Assembly (NCBI GenBank): GCA_031763025.1
Contig: JASSKH010000014.1
Location: 6,146,633 to 6,210,632 of the forward strand
Source of the DNA: Macrocystis pyrifera
Taxonomy: Eukaryota; Sar; Phaeophyceae; Laminariales; Laminariaceae
Direction: 5' to 3'
Length of the DNA: 64,000 nucleotides
The notes beneath the pieces are model-generated. The model was not told where the DNA came from. It saw only the letters and a list, made by a program, of their open reading frames with translations, and did no database searches. How positions within the stretch are numbered: position 1 is the first letter of the stretch; each line of letters opens with the position of its first letter. Shown here piece by piece: positions 1 through 10,879 of this stretch. Made by a program: the position numbers and the translations under genes.

Positions 1-1
1 A

Positions 2-211
2 AGCAAACTGAGCTTCGGTAACATCGCAAAGGACGCCTCCTACAAAGCAGGTGCACTCACAGCAGTCGCCCCCGTCAAAGCCACAGGCAGCAGTGTTAAC
101 GACCGCGTCGCATACACCGTCCCCGATCGAGCTGGTGTCTTCCTCGCAGTCGCCGTAGTCGCCACTGAAGCTGCTCAGATCAGTGCTGCATTCGCCGAAC
201 TTCGACAGTAA
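2..211 (+). CDS. 3' end of an unidentified, probably host, gene (69 codons visible)
   Basis: An open frame enters from the left edge and runs 69 codons to a TAA at 209-211. The protein is rich in Ala and Val, with a hydrophobic stretch (AGVFLAVAVV) near the end and the C-terminus AELRQ. Nearly every wobble base is C (GCC, GTC, CTC, ATC, AAC, TAC). No other reading frame in this window has such codon bias, and it is typical of highly expressed nuclear genes. I do not recognise the family. No intron or polyadenylation signal is evident in the next 100 bases. The start lies outside the window. It could also be the tail of an old element, but the codon bias argues for a host gene. Confidence 0.55.
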   Translation, partial: SKLSFGNIAKDASYKAGALTAVAPVKATGSSVNDRVAYTVPDRAGVFLAVAVVATEAAQISAAFAELRQ

Positions 212-1527
212 GACGACCGGCACCAAGAAGCACGCTCCACCGTAGCCTAGCCGAACCATTGCTGACGTACTGTAGCTAGCAAGGTGTCTTGTTTGCGGAA
301 CTCGCAGCTGCCTTACGAAACCTTCAACGATCAGCCGTTGCCACTTCCGACTTTCTTAGAAGACCCTGCGGCAGGTACGTTGGATGATGATCGGAGTCAA
401 ACGGACGCATTGAGGCAGAACCATGTTAGGCATTACGGTATATCACGGACAACGGCAACACCTGGTACCAAGTTGCGGGTGCAGCAGTGAAACCGTGGGT
501 GAAAGTGATAAACACCCCCTTGATCGACTATTGAATATGCTCTTTCGGGGTAGGTAGTGGTGAAAGGCAGTTAGGGACAAACTCGGGGGACATGGAATGC
601 AAGCTTTCGATCGCGCTGGGCTACCGGATAGTACGCTCAACGCAGAAAGCCCCATCCGATAGCTATATTCGCGTCGAAGTTGTTCAAGTTGAGGACATTG
701 CTCCAGAAAAAAAGCATGCAGCGAGAACGAGGCAGCCAGGCACGACTTCCAGCAAAAGCTGCCCTGAGCGATACACCATCCAACCCTGTGGTGGCGTCGA
801 CGGCAAAGCCTCCGAACATGAAGGTCAAGTGCAGCTGCCGCCGTTTCATCGGGAACACATTATTGTCGTTGGCGGGTATTTCATGATCTTCTCTGCTTCT
901 TTCGCCCGGACTGTCACGGTAATACTGAATGTACTCCCGATTCAAAGCGTTTGTCGTTCCGTCACTGAGACCTATGAGTTTTTTCAAATTAAGTGTGTAC
1001 CTAGTACCATTTTTGACGTTTTGGTATGATCACACAACTATCACAGCCACCGAACAGAACCGAGCGCCGTACATCACCTCAACAACAGTCAGTAGGAAAG
1101 GTCGGGTCGAACCTTGCTCGACGAATGAATGCTTCGAGTGAATTTTCAGCTGCTGTCTCGGAACCAGCAGCACGCCGCCCACCCAAAGCCTTCACGGGTA
1201 TAAGCCCGTCCCTGAGCTGCCGTCCGTTTCAGCTATTCTGCTTCCTGCGTCCACAGGGATGGAGGGGTCGGACACGCACATGGTATACGGGGAGTTGACG
1301 GGTTGAAGGTACAAAAGAAAGCTCTCGACGGGAAAGGTGTCCTAAAACGCTCAAGCAATACCCATTCAACCACAGCTCCTGTTCCGCAGAGACGCGGGCT
1401 ACTGCAGTGCAGGGCTAGCAGCTAGAGATTCTGAGCCTCTCGACTTGGGGCGCTCCATACCAAACCCAAACATTAACCATGAAACAAAAGTTGGGGATAC
1501 ACGCCGTGAAAACACCCCATGACCTAT
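212..1527. other. stretch without a recognisable gene
   Basis: Open frames of up to 145 codons occur on both strands (for example 592-1029 plus and 637-987 minus), but none shows a family motif or codon bias, and they overlap each other. I see no TIR or LTR structure. It may be intergenic DNA or very old element remains. Confidence 0.4.
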
Positions 1528-1633
1528 TTCGGGGGACCATGTAGTAACTGAGACCAAATTTTGTTGGTAAAAATAAGGAAATGTACAGGTTTTTGTGTAT
1601 ACCGTAGGTGCTATTTACTATGGTCCTCCGTAA
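1528..1633. mobile_element. MITE, TA-flanked family (copy 1)
   Basis: About 106 bp beginning TTCGGGGGACC and ending GGTCCTCCGTAA, with a core reading AAAAATAAGGAAATGTA and GGTTTTTGTG. It belongs to the same family as the copies near 3,550, 3,656, 9,565, 16,574, 17,651-18,069, 20,906 and 61,005. It is too short to encode protein. The family has about 28-bp terminal inverted repeats and TA target duplications, as for Tc1/mariner (Stowaway-like) MITEs. This copy is diverged at both ends. Confidence 0.75.
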
Positions 1634-1734
1634 TACGATAAATATAGGGTAAAAGAAGAATGATATTCCAACGGATTGGGCACTTCCTCAGTTGATGAGC
1701 CCCGTCGTTCGCGAATATTTTCGGCCAAAAAGTG

Positions 1735-2241
1735 CAACCCCTATCGTCGAACGCCTCCAGGTGCACATGATAGGATGTAGTGGAACATAGCAGCGACTGC
1801 ACCATCGGCATAGCCCAACTGGATAGACGGCCTGTAGCTGTGCAAGAAATCACTGTAGCCATTGAACCTGGCAAGAAGATAGGGGTAAATAACTCCATCC
1901 AGCTAGGGGGCGGGTTGTCGCGTCAACTTGGGTCGGAGGCGGTTTCAAGCGCTGTCCGTATGACGCGTTCTACGACAGAGGTAGCACATATCCGTTCTAC
2001 GATAGAGGTAGCACATATCCGCTAAAAAGGTTTCTGAATGACGGGGTTCCTTAACCCAAAACCGTCGCAATGCCAATCTTGTATCGAAAAATGACTTCTT
2101 TGTAAACATGGGCCATGGGATTTTCCAACGGGATGCAATTTATCTGATTTTTGCTGAAGTCAGTTTTCGGATGAGGTATGGAGCTCCTTAAGGTCAAGTG
2201 AGGAGCCTCAGAATTTTCAAGGTGAACCCCTATCGTAGAAC
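1735..2241. repeat. TIR element, GTTCTACGATAG family (copy 1, with extra ends)
   Basis: The left end GTTCTACGA occurs twice, at 1967 and 1994. The right end is CTATCGTAGAAC, finishing at 2241, so the outermost 12-16 bases are inverted repeats. The interior (ATGCCAATCTTG, CGGGATGCAATT, TTTTGCTGAAGTCAG, GGTATGGAGCTCC) reappears at 13,795-14,010. Another right-end-like sequence, CCCCTATCGTCGAACG, lies near 1,740, suggesting a second nested or truncated copy. No coding potential. It is probably a non-autonomous DNA transposon. Confidence 0.7.
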
Positions 2242-2894
2242 GCCTCTTGTTCTATCTACTCGCGGCTGTTGTCTGATACAGCACCAAGCGCGTTCGGCTT
2301 GGCTGAACTTCCACCACTCTCACACCTGGCCGCTCGGCACGAAATCTTTCACGCTGAACATCCTGGGCCATTAGGCGGGTGCGTTGAGCCCTCCCCCCTC
2401 CGCCCCCCAGCTACACATGCAGAATGCAGAATCATACTGTACGTTGGAGATATGATGTCAGCCCGAAGCTCATCATCCCTTAAAACAAAATCTTCAACCT
2501 TTGCGTTTTTATTTTAGGTGTTTTGAGAATTGTGCCGTTATCTGCAGTAGAATCGCAGCGTTCCGCCATTTCCGGTAGCGTTAAGGGCAGAGCGCAGTCA
2601 TTCAACTGACATTCATCGACGGTTTAATTATGCAGGTTGGTCCATTGCGAAGGTATTATTGCAGATACGGGATACTACTTCATCCTTCTGCTGAATCAGT
2701 CGTTCATCATGGTGGGGACCCAAAAGGCATGTGAGGAGTGCGAAGAGCAACGATAATGTATTCTTCTGAACTAATGCCTCTTCCATCATCGCCCGGTGCC
2801 CCCTCGTGGCTTGCTACGTGGTCTTCCGAGCCCAAAAAAGAAAACTTCTGTGGGTTCAGTTCTCACCGAGTTTCTTCCATTAAAAAAATATTAC
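2242..2894. other. stretch without a recognisable gene
   Basis: Only short unsupported open frames are present. I see no repeat shared with the rest of the window and no RNA gene. Confidence 0.35.
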
Positions 2895-3065
2895 GAGTAG
2901 CGGAAATTGAGTTGGCAACATTCAATTAAAATCGACTAGCAGTGGGGATGCTGACCCTATGTGCGATAAAATTGAAGGTACGTACCGGGGGGGAGAAAGG
3001 GTGGCATCTATAACCACGGCTTGCTCAGAAGCTGGAAGTTGTAAGTGGTGATATAAAAGTAAAGT
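2895..3065 (+). mobile_element. SINE fragment, head missing (copy 3)
   Basis: This is a diverged copy of the SINE body seen at 9,655-9,990 (minus) and 10,225-10,475 (plus). It shares ATCGACTAGCAGTGGGGATGC, the segment around GTACGTACCGGGGGG, and the CCACGGCTTG..CAGAAG block. It ends in an A/T-rich tail (AAAAGTAAAGTATAAATAAT). The tRNA-like head is absent, as expected for a 5'-truncated retroposon. Confidence 0.65.
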
Positions 3066-3444
3066 ATAAATAATAGCAATCGTAGGGCGCGGGGTTGGGA
3101 GGCACGCGAGCGGACAGAAAAAAACAGAACATCCGGAAAGTCGGAGTGAGACATGTCTGCGAAAGGAAATACCTTACTTGGTGCGAGTGTGTGTTCGCTT
3201 CAAACGGATCGCACCACTTACGAGGCGCACTCGGCACCGGTCGTGATACGCCCGGATTCGCAGGCAGACACGAACAGGGCCAGCCCCTGCCTGCGCTACA
3301 TGCGTGGCATTCCGCGTCGAGTTCGGCGAGGGAGGGGTAGGACGGTTCTCTAACTTCCGACGTTTTAACACGGCCACGTACCGATTGCCAGCACCTTCGA
3401 GACATTAACTTCAACCACCCCAACAACAAAGTATAAGTGAATAG

Positions 3445-3466
3445 ATGCTGCTGCTGCTGCTGCTAT
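3445..3466. repeat. short (CTG)n microsatellite
   Basis: Six consecutive CTG units followed by an imperfect CTATTGCTGG. It is not inside a convincing gene. Confidence 0.85.
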
Positions 3467-3549
3467 TGCTGGTTGCTCACATCAGCCCCAACCAAGCAGC
3501 ACCACGGTAGTGTGCTGGGGACTATCACAAGCGTGAACCAGGTACACTA

Positions 3550-3771
3550 TTACGGGGGACCAGAGTAAATAGGACCTACGGTACACACAAAATCCTATAT
3601 ACTTCCTTATTTTGACTGACAATATTTGGTCCTATTACTATGCCCCCCCGTAATATTACGGGGAACCATAGTAAATAGGACCTACGGTACATACAAAATC
3701 CTATACATTTACCTATTTTTACTAACAATATTTGGTCCTATTTACTATGGTCCATACAATAACTGCCAACG
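3550..3771. mobile_element. two adjacent MITEs of the TA-flanked family (copies 2 and 3)
   Basis: The first copy spans 3550-3653 (TTACGGGGGACC ... CCCCCCGTAA). The second starts two bases later at 3656 (TTACGGGGAACC) and ends near 3771 with a decayed right terminus. A single TA separates them, as if one inserted at the duplicated TA of the other. Both carry the internal CTATTTTNACT and CAATATTTGGTCCTATT blocks in the same orientation. Confidence 0.8.
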
Positions 3772-4340
3772 CTTTACTAGGTTGATGGAGTTAAGACAAC
3801 CTGTCGCGCTCCCTATTCCCACTCTCGCGAAAAGCAACGAGGGGCAAAGCAATTCGAGAAACGCAAAGCGCGACGAGGGATTATTTTCATGGAAAAAATC
3901 TTCCTCAAAGTTGCATTTTCTGTCCCAAGAAAACATTTATCCGAACTACAGATATCGTGGCTATCGGAGCCTGGTTCGTGCATTCACCATAAAAACGAGA
4001 AGGAAAGCGATAAAATAGCACCAAGAAAGGCAAATAAATTCAGGAGGGTTTCCCGACAAATAGTATGATCACCGGCAAATACAAGCATAGCAGAAGGGCT
4101 GAGAGATGGCCGAATATATCGAGGGCGTCCTGCGAAACAGGCGAGGCCGAGCAAGTAAGACAGTCTGTGTAAACTTGATCAAGATATGCCTTGCATACTT
4201 AGTTCAAAGCCAAAGACGTTCAAATCCCCCCAATAATCACATTTTCTTTCTCAGGAATCGAAACAAAAATAAAGCTAAAAACTCGTAAACTGTAGCTTTG
4301 TGTGCACGCAACGAAAAACGTCGCAGTGCGCTGTCTTCAC
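3772..4340. other. stretch without a recognisable gene
   Basis: A/T-rich sequence with short open frames only. I find no structure that I can name. Confidence 0.35.
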
Positions 4341-6385
4341 ATTAAATCGTCCTTTCTACCCAGCTCCATCAGTACACCCAGTTTCCGTCCTGATCCCTTA
4401 TCCTGGAGATACAAACTCTGTGGCCACAGCATGTGAGTCGGAGAAATACCAAAAACAAGAAAAAAAAAATGCGAATTCAAGAGTAAAGCAAGTAAAATCC
4501 CAGCGTACCGGGCGCGAGAACAGAACAACACAAGCAAGACCAGACAGTAAGAACAAAGATACAAAGATAAGATGAAAAAATTGAAATCGAGCACAGTACA
4601 CACGACGAAAGGAGATCAGAAAGGTGGCTATTAATAGTGGCTATTACAGAGGGAAAACATACGTACTCAAAAAGGACAGATTGTTGTGCGGACAAACCAA
4701 AACGAAGGAGAGGAAGATACCGGCAGAGGACGGCGGGGAGGGGAAAGGAAACAAAGGAAGGACAAGATCGCACTCCAGGCGGTGGTAGTATCATGGCTGC
4801 CCGTCGCTGGTAGAACCGATTCGGGAACCTAGCCACACCCTCTGCCGTCTCCTTACTACTCTCGTCCATAGCGGCATCGACTGTCCGTACTACCGCTGAG
4901 ATCCCCCCCCCCCACATCGAACAACTCAACCAGAAACAAACAAAACTCGTACCGAAGAATTCAGAGGCTAGTCGAACTGATACCCAGCCACCCGATCTAT
5001 CATTTCCATTCTGCGTTCGATGACACAGCTGTATCAGTACAGCTGCCCCCCCCTCCCCTCCCTTTGTCGCTTCTCTTGGCGTCCTCAGCTGCGTGGCTCA
5101 GTCGGCTTCTCTGCGCCTCGTCCCTGAGCCATCTCCTCATGAAACAGTCCGCCGCTTCGCCGACTCCCCGGTACTACCTCCCGCCCGCCCTCGACCATAA
5201 CCATGTCTCTACTCAAAAACAGTAAAGAGGAGCTTTCCGTGGACCCCTCGGTGGCTTGAGAAACCGTTAGCTCGTCTGCTAGACATTGGGCCCAGTTGTT
5301 TTTTCTGGTCGGCCTGGTCCCAGGTTTTCCCCACCTGCCATCGTGCCACACATCACCCTACCGGTCGTGCGCTCATTAGTCGTCCGCTGCACGGTCTCCG
5401 CAGAGAAGGCGTCGTTCGCGGATGGTCGTTTCAAAGATCTCGCATTGTTACTTCTTGAGGGCCCTGGCGTACGACATACCAGGGGTTGTCGGTGCGTCGT
5501 CGGCGCTGGAAGCCAAGAATCCGCAGGAGGTGTTTGTGGTGTGCCGTTTGTAGCTCGGCGGAGTGTTCTTGGCCAACAGTCCACGCCACACGCCCGTACA
5601 ACAGCAGGGTCTTCCGTCACCTCGGACAGTTGGCGTGCGCACGTTTAGAGTGAAAGGGGCATCTTCCTTGTCGTACAGCTCCCGTTCGTACCGATTCTAG
5701 CATGCCCATGCGAGTCGAATCCGTCGGTGATCTCTGGCGTAATGTCGGCGCTTGCGACGGCAAGACCGCCAAACTGCACCGTCTGTCTACACCTCTGTCC
5801 CGCTGCTCAGATGACGAGCGGTGAGTTCGGGGGTGACTGGTTCGGTGTCCGCAGCAGCATGGTCTCCGTTTTCGTTTCGGGAACGGTGAGGCCTGCTGCT
5901 TCGAAAACGGTCACAATGACGGTCATCACCTTCGCAAGGCCCTCCGCCGACGTAGAAAGAATGCCTGCATCGTCCGCGTACAGAACACCCACAATGCCCT
6001 GCGTGATAATGTTTGAACCTTCACGCCGTTATCTGCGATAGGCCTCCAGATGAGTCAAGTCCCTCAAAATATTCGAGTGTTCGCTGAAGCCTACCATCAC
6101 GGCATGTATCACAGCAGCGAAGACAGCATTGGACAGAAGCGGGGGCAGCACAATCCTTGCCACAGCCCCGAAGTGACGCCAAACCATGCTGAGTGCTCAC
6201 CCTCATCCGTACGCACGCGAGATCGCATGCCGTCGTGGAACTAGCGGTTAGCATCTTCTCTGGTGCGCCGAAGCGTGCGAGCACCATCCACAACAACAGC
6301 TCTTGGTCGACGGAGTCATGTGTTTTATGTGTGTGTTCGTCGCATGAAACATGTATTTCGTTTCTACCCGTCCATCTCACAGGTA
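4341..6385 (-). pseudogene. LINE (non-LTR retrotransposon) remnant, copy a
   Basis: On the minus strand a broken reverse transcriptase runs from about 6385 down to 5085. Recognisable pieces are a D-S-V-D-Q-E-L-L region, the palm box GVLYADDAGILSTSAEG (about 5990-5940, catalytic ADD), then EAAGLTVPETKTETM. The typical C-terminal region follows, with NNWAQCLADEL near 5290. Frames change several times, so no protein can be made. Below 5085 a 3' non-coding region continues to about 4341 and is closely matched at 18,790-19,250 (LINE copy d). The 5' end, including any endonuclease, is missing, as is usual for LINEs truncated during target-primed insertion. Confidence 0.75.
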
Positions 6386-6479
6386 GTACGTACTCGTACG
6401 AAGTCGGACTTTATTATGTATTTCCACCCATCGGAGAGCGAATGGAATCGGTATCACAGAACAATAAAAAAAAATAAAG

Positions 6480-6640
6480 GAGGCATGTCATCAAAGACAA
6501 AACGAGCGCTGTCAAGGGTGTACGGCCGAGTGTTCCACACCATAAACTACCTGGTACGAAGTAGTTCGGTGTCAGTCAAGGCATGTCAAGGCCAGGTTGC
6601 TGTTTGTCGAGAGTGAAAGTGCTGTCTCCTCCCATATTTG
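6480..6640. repeat. dispersed repeat shared with 61,588-61,755
   Basis: The blocks CATGTCATCAAAG, CGCTGTCAAGG, GGCCGAGTGTT, TTCGGTGTCAGTCAA, GGTTGCTGTTTGTC and GAAAGTGCTGTCTCC recur in the same order near 61,588-61,755, at roughly 80 % identity by eye. No TIR or coding motif is visible. It sits between LINE copies a and b. Confidence 0.7.
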
Positions 6641-6654
6641 ATCACAATACTAAA

Positions 6655-9240
6655 AACGAACGAGCTAAAGAAACAGCACCACTACATACTACATACAGAG
6701 TAAGACTAAGAACCAAGGGAAACAACAGGCAAACCGAAGCACAAAGCACCCTCCAGGTAGCCGCAGCAGTTTCTGGCAGGAGTAGCATAGCCAGGTCCAT
6801 CTCTACTAGACGGTCTGGTACCTTGCTACCCTGTCTACCGTCTCCGTCCTGCGTTCGCCAACTATGCCCTACCCCCGGAGAAGATGCGTTCAACAGTACG
6901 AAACAAGCAAAGAAGACTCGTCATACACCCACGCCACACGACTTCTTTCATAAGGACAAAAAACAAAGATAAAGTAGTGAAAAATGAAAATCACGGAGGA
7001 TCGAGCGCAAAAAAAAAAAGACAGAGGAATACCACGTTCGAACCAGCTGCACCAGTTGGCGGCACGAGTAGCGTAGACATGTTCTACTTACTAGTCGGCC
7101 TGGTGCCTCGCTTCCCTGTCTGCCATCCCCTTCCTACTTTTGTCCGCCGCGGTTTCCCTTGTACTCCTGTCTCCCCCCCCCCCCCGCATTCCCTTAGTTG
7201 TGTTTCTTTCCACTCCTCCTGTTGCCCCCCCTCCCCCCAATCCCTTGGGCACTACCCAAGGCGGATTCCCGGCACTGTTTGCTCAGCTGTGCCTCATCCT
7301 CGTGCCACCTCACCACGGACCGTTTGGCTGGTTCAAGAACCCCCCGGTACCACTTCCACGCCCGTTTTGCTGCAGTGGACCACAGCGCGGTCTCAACTCC
7401 AAACACCAAGGGGGAGTGTTTCGTTGACCCTTCGGGTGCTCGGAACTCCCTAAGATCTTCGACTATGCGTCTATGCTAGGTCTTAAAACTGTCCGCTAGG
7501 CCTCAGGTTCTCCCCACCAGCCATCGTCCCGAACATACCCGACTGGGTAATCGCTCCTTGCTTTGCCGTGCTACGGCTCCCGCGAAAAAGAGCCGCCGTT
7601 TACGGATGGTCGTTTCGATGTCCTCGCAACGTGTCATCTTGAGGGCCTTAGCGTAAGAGTGGGTGGCGTGCTCAGCGCAGAGTCGGCGCTGGAAGCCAAT
7701 GACTCGCAAGAGGGTTTGGTGGTGAGCCGGTCGAAGCTCCGCAAAGTGTTGCGCTCTGAGGGTCTGCGTGACATACCTGTACAGCAGCGTCTCAAGCACC
7801 TCGGCTTCGGGTTTCGGACTTTCACGCTAGGCAAGGCGGTCGTCCTATTATACAACTCCGGGCCGAACGTTTTGAGGCATGCTCGTACGAGACGGATCCG
7901 TCGGTCGATTTCGAGCGAGAGGTCAGCGGTTTCGTGGATAATGCTGCCTTGGTATAAGAACTGGGCCGTATGTCTATGCCTACAAAAAAAACAACGGGTT
8001 TGCTGCTTCGATGACGAGCGGTCGGGCGAGGGATGTCTGATCTGGTCTTCGTAGAAGCATTGCCTTCGTCTTCTTTTCCGATACCGTGAGGCCTGCTGTT
8101 TCGAAGACAGTCTCAATGACTGTCATCATTTTCGCGATCCCGTCAGCCGACGTCGAGACAACTCCTGCGTCATCGGCGTACAACATGCCCCATACAGCCC
8201 TCGGCATGCATGCCAACCGGATCCTGCCCCTCTGGTCCGATTACTCCAACATAATTGAGTCGAACCAAATCCTTGACGATGGTTTCGTCTTTGCTGAAAC
8301 GTACCAGTACGACGTGTAACGCAGTAGCGAATAGCGCGTTGAACAGTAACGGTGATAGCACGCAGCCTTGTCGCAGCCCCTGCGTGACCTCAAACATTCC
8401 GAGTGCTCGCCGTCATCCGTGCGCACGCCAGCCCGCGCACCGTCTTGAAAATAGCGGATAATCGTAAACAGCTTGGTTGGTACGCCAGAGCGTGTGAGTT
8501 CCTTCCACAGCAGCTCTTGGTCGACAGAGTCGTACGATTTCTGCAGATCGATGAATCACACGTACAGGGGGATTTGTCTCTGTCGTCCGAGCTCTTGCAA
8601 CCGGCGCACGCCGAACAACATATCAATCGTTGATCGTGCGGTGCGGAAGCCGCACTGCTTTTCCTCCGGGACTATTCCCTCGGTCTCACAATGGTTGTTT
8701 TTAATAGTAAGGCGGCACGCGACGATTTTCAACAACACTTTGCCTGCGTGGGCAAACAAGAGAGGTCCCTCCGTAGTTTTTGCAATCGGTATTTCTGTTT
8801 GTGAAGGACCTTGACGATCGCATCTTTCCATTGCTGGGGGACTTCTCCTGTTACCCAAACATTGACGAGGATGTTGTGAAAGCACTCGGCAAATGCGGGG
8901 TGTTTGGCCGGGAGGCTATCTGGCCCAACAGCTTTCCAGTTTCACACGCCCTTGAGCGCTTCCGTCATCTCGTCCACATATGGTTCATCTTCGAGTGACA
9001 GGTCGCGGTGGCAAGAGGTCGCTGATCGTGGAATTGAGTTTCAGCGATTTCGTGTTCAAAAGTTTGATGTAGAACTCCCCCACCGTTCACGAATTCGCGC
9101 CTTATCCAGCAACAGCGTGCCATCCTCGTCCCTAATAAACTGTTCGCTCCTCGCTTTAGTACCTTCCAATCCCACCGTACTTTTCAGGTGCTTACAAAAT
9201 CCCGTCTCGCTAGAAGTCCTTCGGTTTCGGCGAGGTACTC
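6655..9240 (-). pseudogene. LINE remnant, copy b (the longest of the four)
   Basis: This minus-strand reverse transcriptase is read in several broken frames from about 9240 down to 7190. In order: [31 protein letters not shown], a [14 protein letters not shown] box, RTDDGEHSE, the TQGLRQGCVLSPLLFN box (about 8380), the palm box GMLYADDAGVVSTSADG (about 8185, catalytic ADD), EKKTKAML, a LRVIGFQRR region and RKRRLFFAGAVAR (about 7600). These are diagnostic of LINE-type reverse transcriptases with the usual C-terminal 'FAG' region. The 3' non-coding region runs down to about 6655 and shares GGCAAACCGAAGCAC and ACCCTCCAGGTAGC with other copies. Stops and frameshifts are numerous. No endonuclease domain is visible. 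Confidence 0.8.
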
Positions 9241-9249
9241 TTCGAACTA

Positions 9250-9345
9250 CTTTCTACCCGTCGACATCCAGCACAACCAGTGTCCGTGCCGATTGTTCAA
9301 TCCTAGAGAGGTACAAGTTCTGTCGTCACAAAATTAGACCACAGA
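9250..9345 (+). repeat. fragment of the LINE 3'-region module
   Basis: CTTTCTACCCGTCGACATCC through TACAAGTTCTGTCG matches 16,170-16,260 directly and 10,560-10,645 in reverse complement. A diverged version occurs at 4,345-4,430 and 18,795-18,875. Confidence 0.7.
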
Positions 9346-9564
9346 GATACTACGATGACGAGCCTGCTTCGCTTGTTTCGTGTTGTCTGACGCCGAGGGG
9401 CCGGGTATAGTTGGCGAACACAGGACGGACGTGGCAGGCAGGGTAGTAAGGTACCAGGCGGACTAGCAGGGAGAACCTGGCAATGCTACTCGTACCATAA
9501 ATTGCTGCCGCTACCTGGAGGATGCTTGAGCTTTGGTTTGCCTGTTATTTCCCCTTGGTTCTTA

Positions 9565-9653
9565 TTACGGAGGAGCATATTAAATAGGACCAAATATTGT
9601 TGGTAAAAATAGCTAAATATATGGGTTTTTGTGTCTACCGTAGGTCCTATTTA
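9565..9653. mobile_element. MITE, TA-flanked family (copy 4, right end truncated)
   Basis: It begins TTACGGAGGAGC and carries the family core (ACCAAATATTGTTGGTAAAAA, then GGTTTTTGTG and CCGTAGGTCCTATT). The right terminus stops where the SINE at 9,655 begins. Confidence 0.75.
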
Positions 9654-9654
9654 A

Positions 9655-9990
9655 TCATCACTTTTACTTTCCAGCCCACTCGTAGGAGGTTTTACCCTCG
9701 ACGATCTTCTGGACAAGCCGTGGTCACAGGTGTCGTCCCTTCTCCCCCCGGTACGTGCCTTTAGTTTTTATCGCGCATAGGGTTCAGCATTCCCACTGCT
9801 CGTCGATTTTCATCGAATGTAGCCAACTCACGCTTCCGCGCTTTCCGCTTATCAATTTTTTATGCAAGAAAAAGTCCCTATGAGCATGCACTCGGTGAGA
9901 CTCGAACTCACGAAATTGATCTTGATAGGCTCGCGGACCACCTACCAAGCCACCGGGGACGCCGGCTGTTATATGGTCCCCCGTATTAGT
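9655..9990 (-). mobile_element. tRNA-derived SINE, copy 1 (head and body)
   Basis: Read on the minus strand, the head holds a good RNA polymerase III A box (TGGCTTGGTAGG, revcomp of 9941-9952) and a B box (GAGTTCGAGTCT, revcomp of 9898-9909) at tRNA-like spacing. The B box sits in a perfect five-pair T stem (GTGAG/CTCAC). The 7-nt acceptor strands do not pair, so this is not a functional tRNA gene. About 220 bp of body follow, and this body recurs in inverted orientation at 10,225-10,445 and in part at 2,895-3,065. A pol III promoter head plus an unrelated body repeated elsewhere is the definition of a tRNA-derived SINE. It is not a known named family to me. Confidence 0.7.
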
Positions 9991-10645
9991 CTTACTCTGT
10001 TTACGACAAGTAGTGGTGTTTTTCTTCTTTTTCCTTTTTTTCCAGCTCGTTATTTTCAAGTGTCTGCCACATCCCCTGCGGGGGGGGGCACGACAGTTTG
10101 TTTCTTATTTTTTTTTCTTCTTTCTTTTTCTCTTTCGATTTGTCTTCTTTTTTTTTGTTTTTTCTTTGTTTTCTTTGTTTTCTCTATTTCATAGAATGTT
10201 GTATGTCGTGCCTGTCGTATCCAGGGACTTTTTCTTGCATAAAATTGATTAGCGGAAAGCGCGAGAGCGTGAGTTAGCTGTACTTTCAATGAAAATCGAC
10301 GAGCAGTGGGAATGCTGAACCCTATGCGCGATAAAAAATAAAGGCACGTACCGGGGGGGAGAAGGGACGACACCTGTGACCGCGGCTTGTCCAGAAGATC
10401 GTCGAGGGTAAAACCTCCTACGAGTGGGCTGGAAAGTAAAAGTGATGAAAAAAAAAAAAAAACAAAAAAAAAAAAGTACCAGGTATGATGACATGGCATT
10501 GCATTGCCCACTGCTGCTGTGCTAACTGCGTGGCACGTTGTATCTCTGTGGCGTAGCTTAGCGACCACAGAACTTGTATCTCTTCTAGGATTGAAGAATC
10601 GGCACGGACACCGATTGTGCTGGATGTCGACGGGTAGAAAGAACG
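9985..10645 (+). repeat. LINE 3'-region module in reverse orientation, split by a SINE
   Basis: This is the reverse complement of the module seen at 16,165-16,830. It carries the CTCTGTTTAC, CCAGCTCGTT and TGCCACATCCCCTGCGG blocks at 9,990-10,085, then T-rich sequence, then GTCGTGCCTGTCGTATCCAG. After the SINE insertion it resumes at 10,483 with TATGATGACATGGC and ends at GGGTAGAAAG near 10,645. The interruption point is clean, which dates the SINE as the younger insertion. The long open frame on the minus strand across here is low-complexity Phe-rich sequence, not a gene. Confidence 0.65.
10225..10475 (+). mobile_element. SINE, copy 2, 5'-truncated, with A-tail and target duplication
   Basis: The body begins GGACTTTTTCTTGCATAAAA and matches copy 1 in reverse complement through GGCTGGAAAGTAAAAGTGATG. 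It ends in an A-rich tail of about 28 bases (10,448-10,475, one C interruption). It is flanked by GTATCCAG (10,217-10,224) and GTACCAG (10,476-10,482), a target duplication differing by one base. A 3' A-tail plus a target duplication shows retroposition, presumably with LINE enzymes. The tRNA-like head is missing. Confidence 0.8.
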
Positions 10646-10879
10646 GCTTATTAATGTGAAAAACACACACACGTTGTTACGTACGTGGTACCAGGTATGC
10701 AGTAAGCACAGCAGCAGCAGTAGACTATGCACTGCCATGCCGTTATACTGGATATGACAGGCACGACATACATATTCTAGGAAACAGAGAAAACGAATGA
10801 AAGCAAAGAAAACAAATCGAAAGAGAAAAAAAGAAAAAAAAAGAACTGTCGTGCCTGCCCTCAGGGGATGTGGCAGACA

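Noticed and set aside
637-987. 116-codon minus-strand frame with HLTFMFGGFAVDATTG
   Set aside because: No recognisable family or codon bias, and an overlapping plus frame is equally open.
9895-9965. Functional tRNA gene on the minus strand (A box, B box, perfect T stem)
   Set aside because: The acceptor strands do not pair and the anticodon arm is poor. The sequence continues into a body repeated elsewhere, so a SINE head fits better.
10056-10670. 204-codon minus-strand frame
   Set aside because: Phe/Lys-rich low complexity from A/T runs, and it crosses a SINE insertion and a LINE module.
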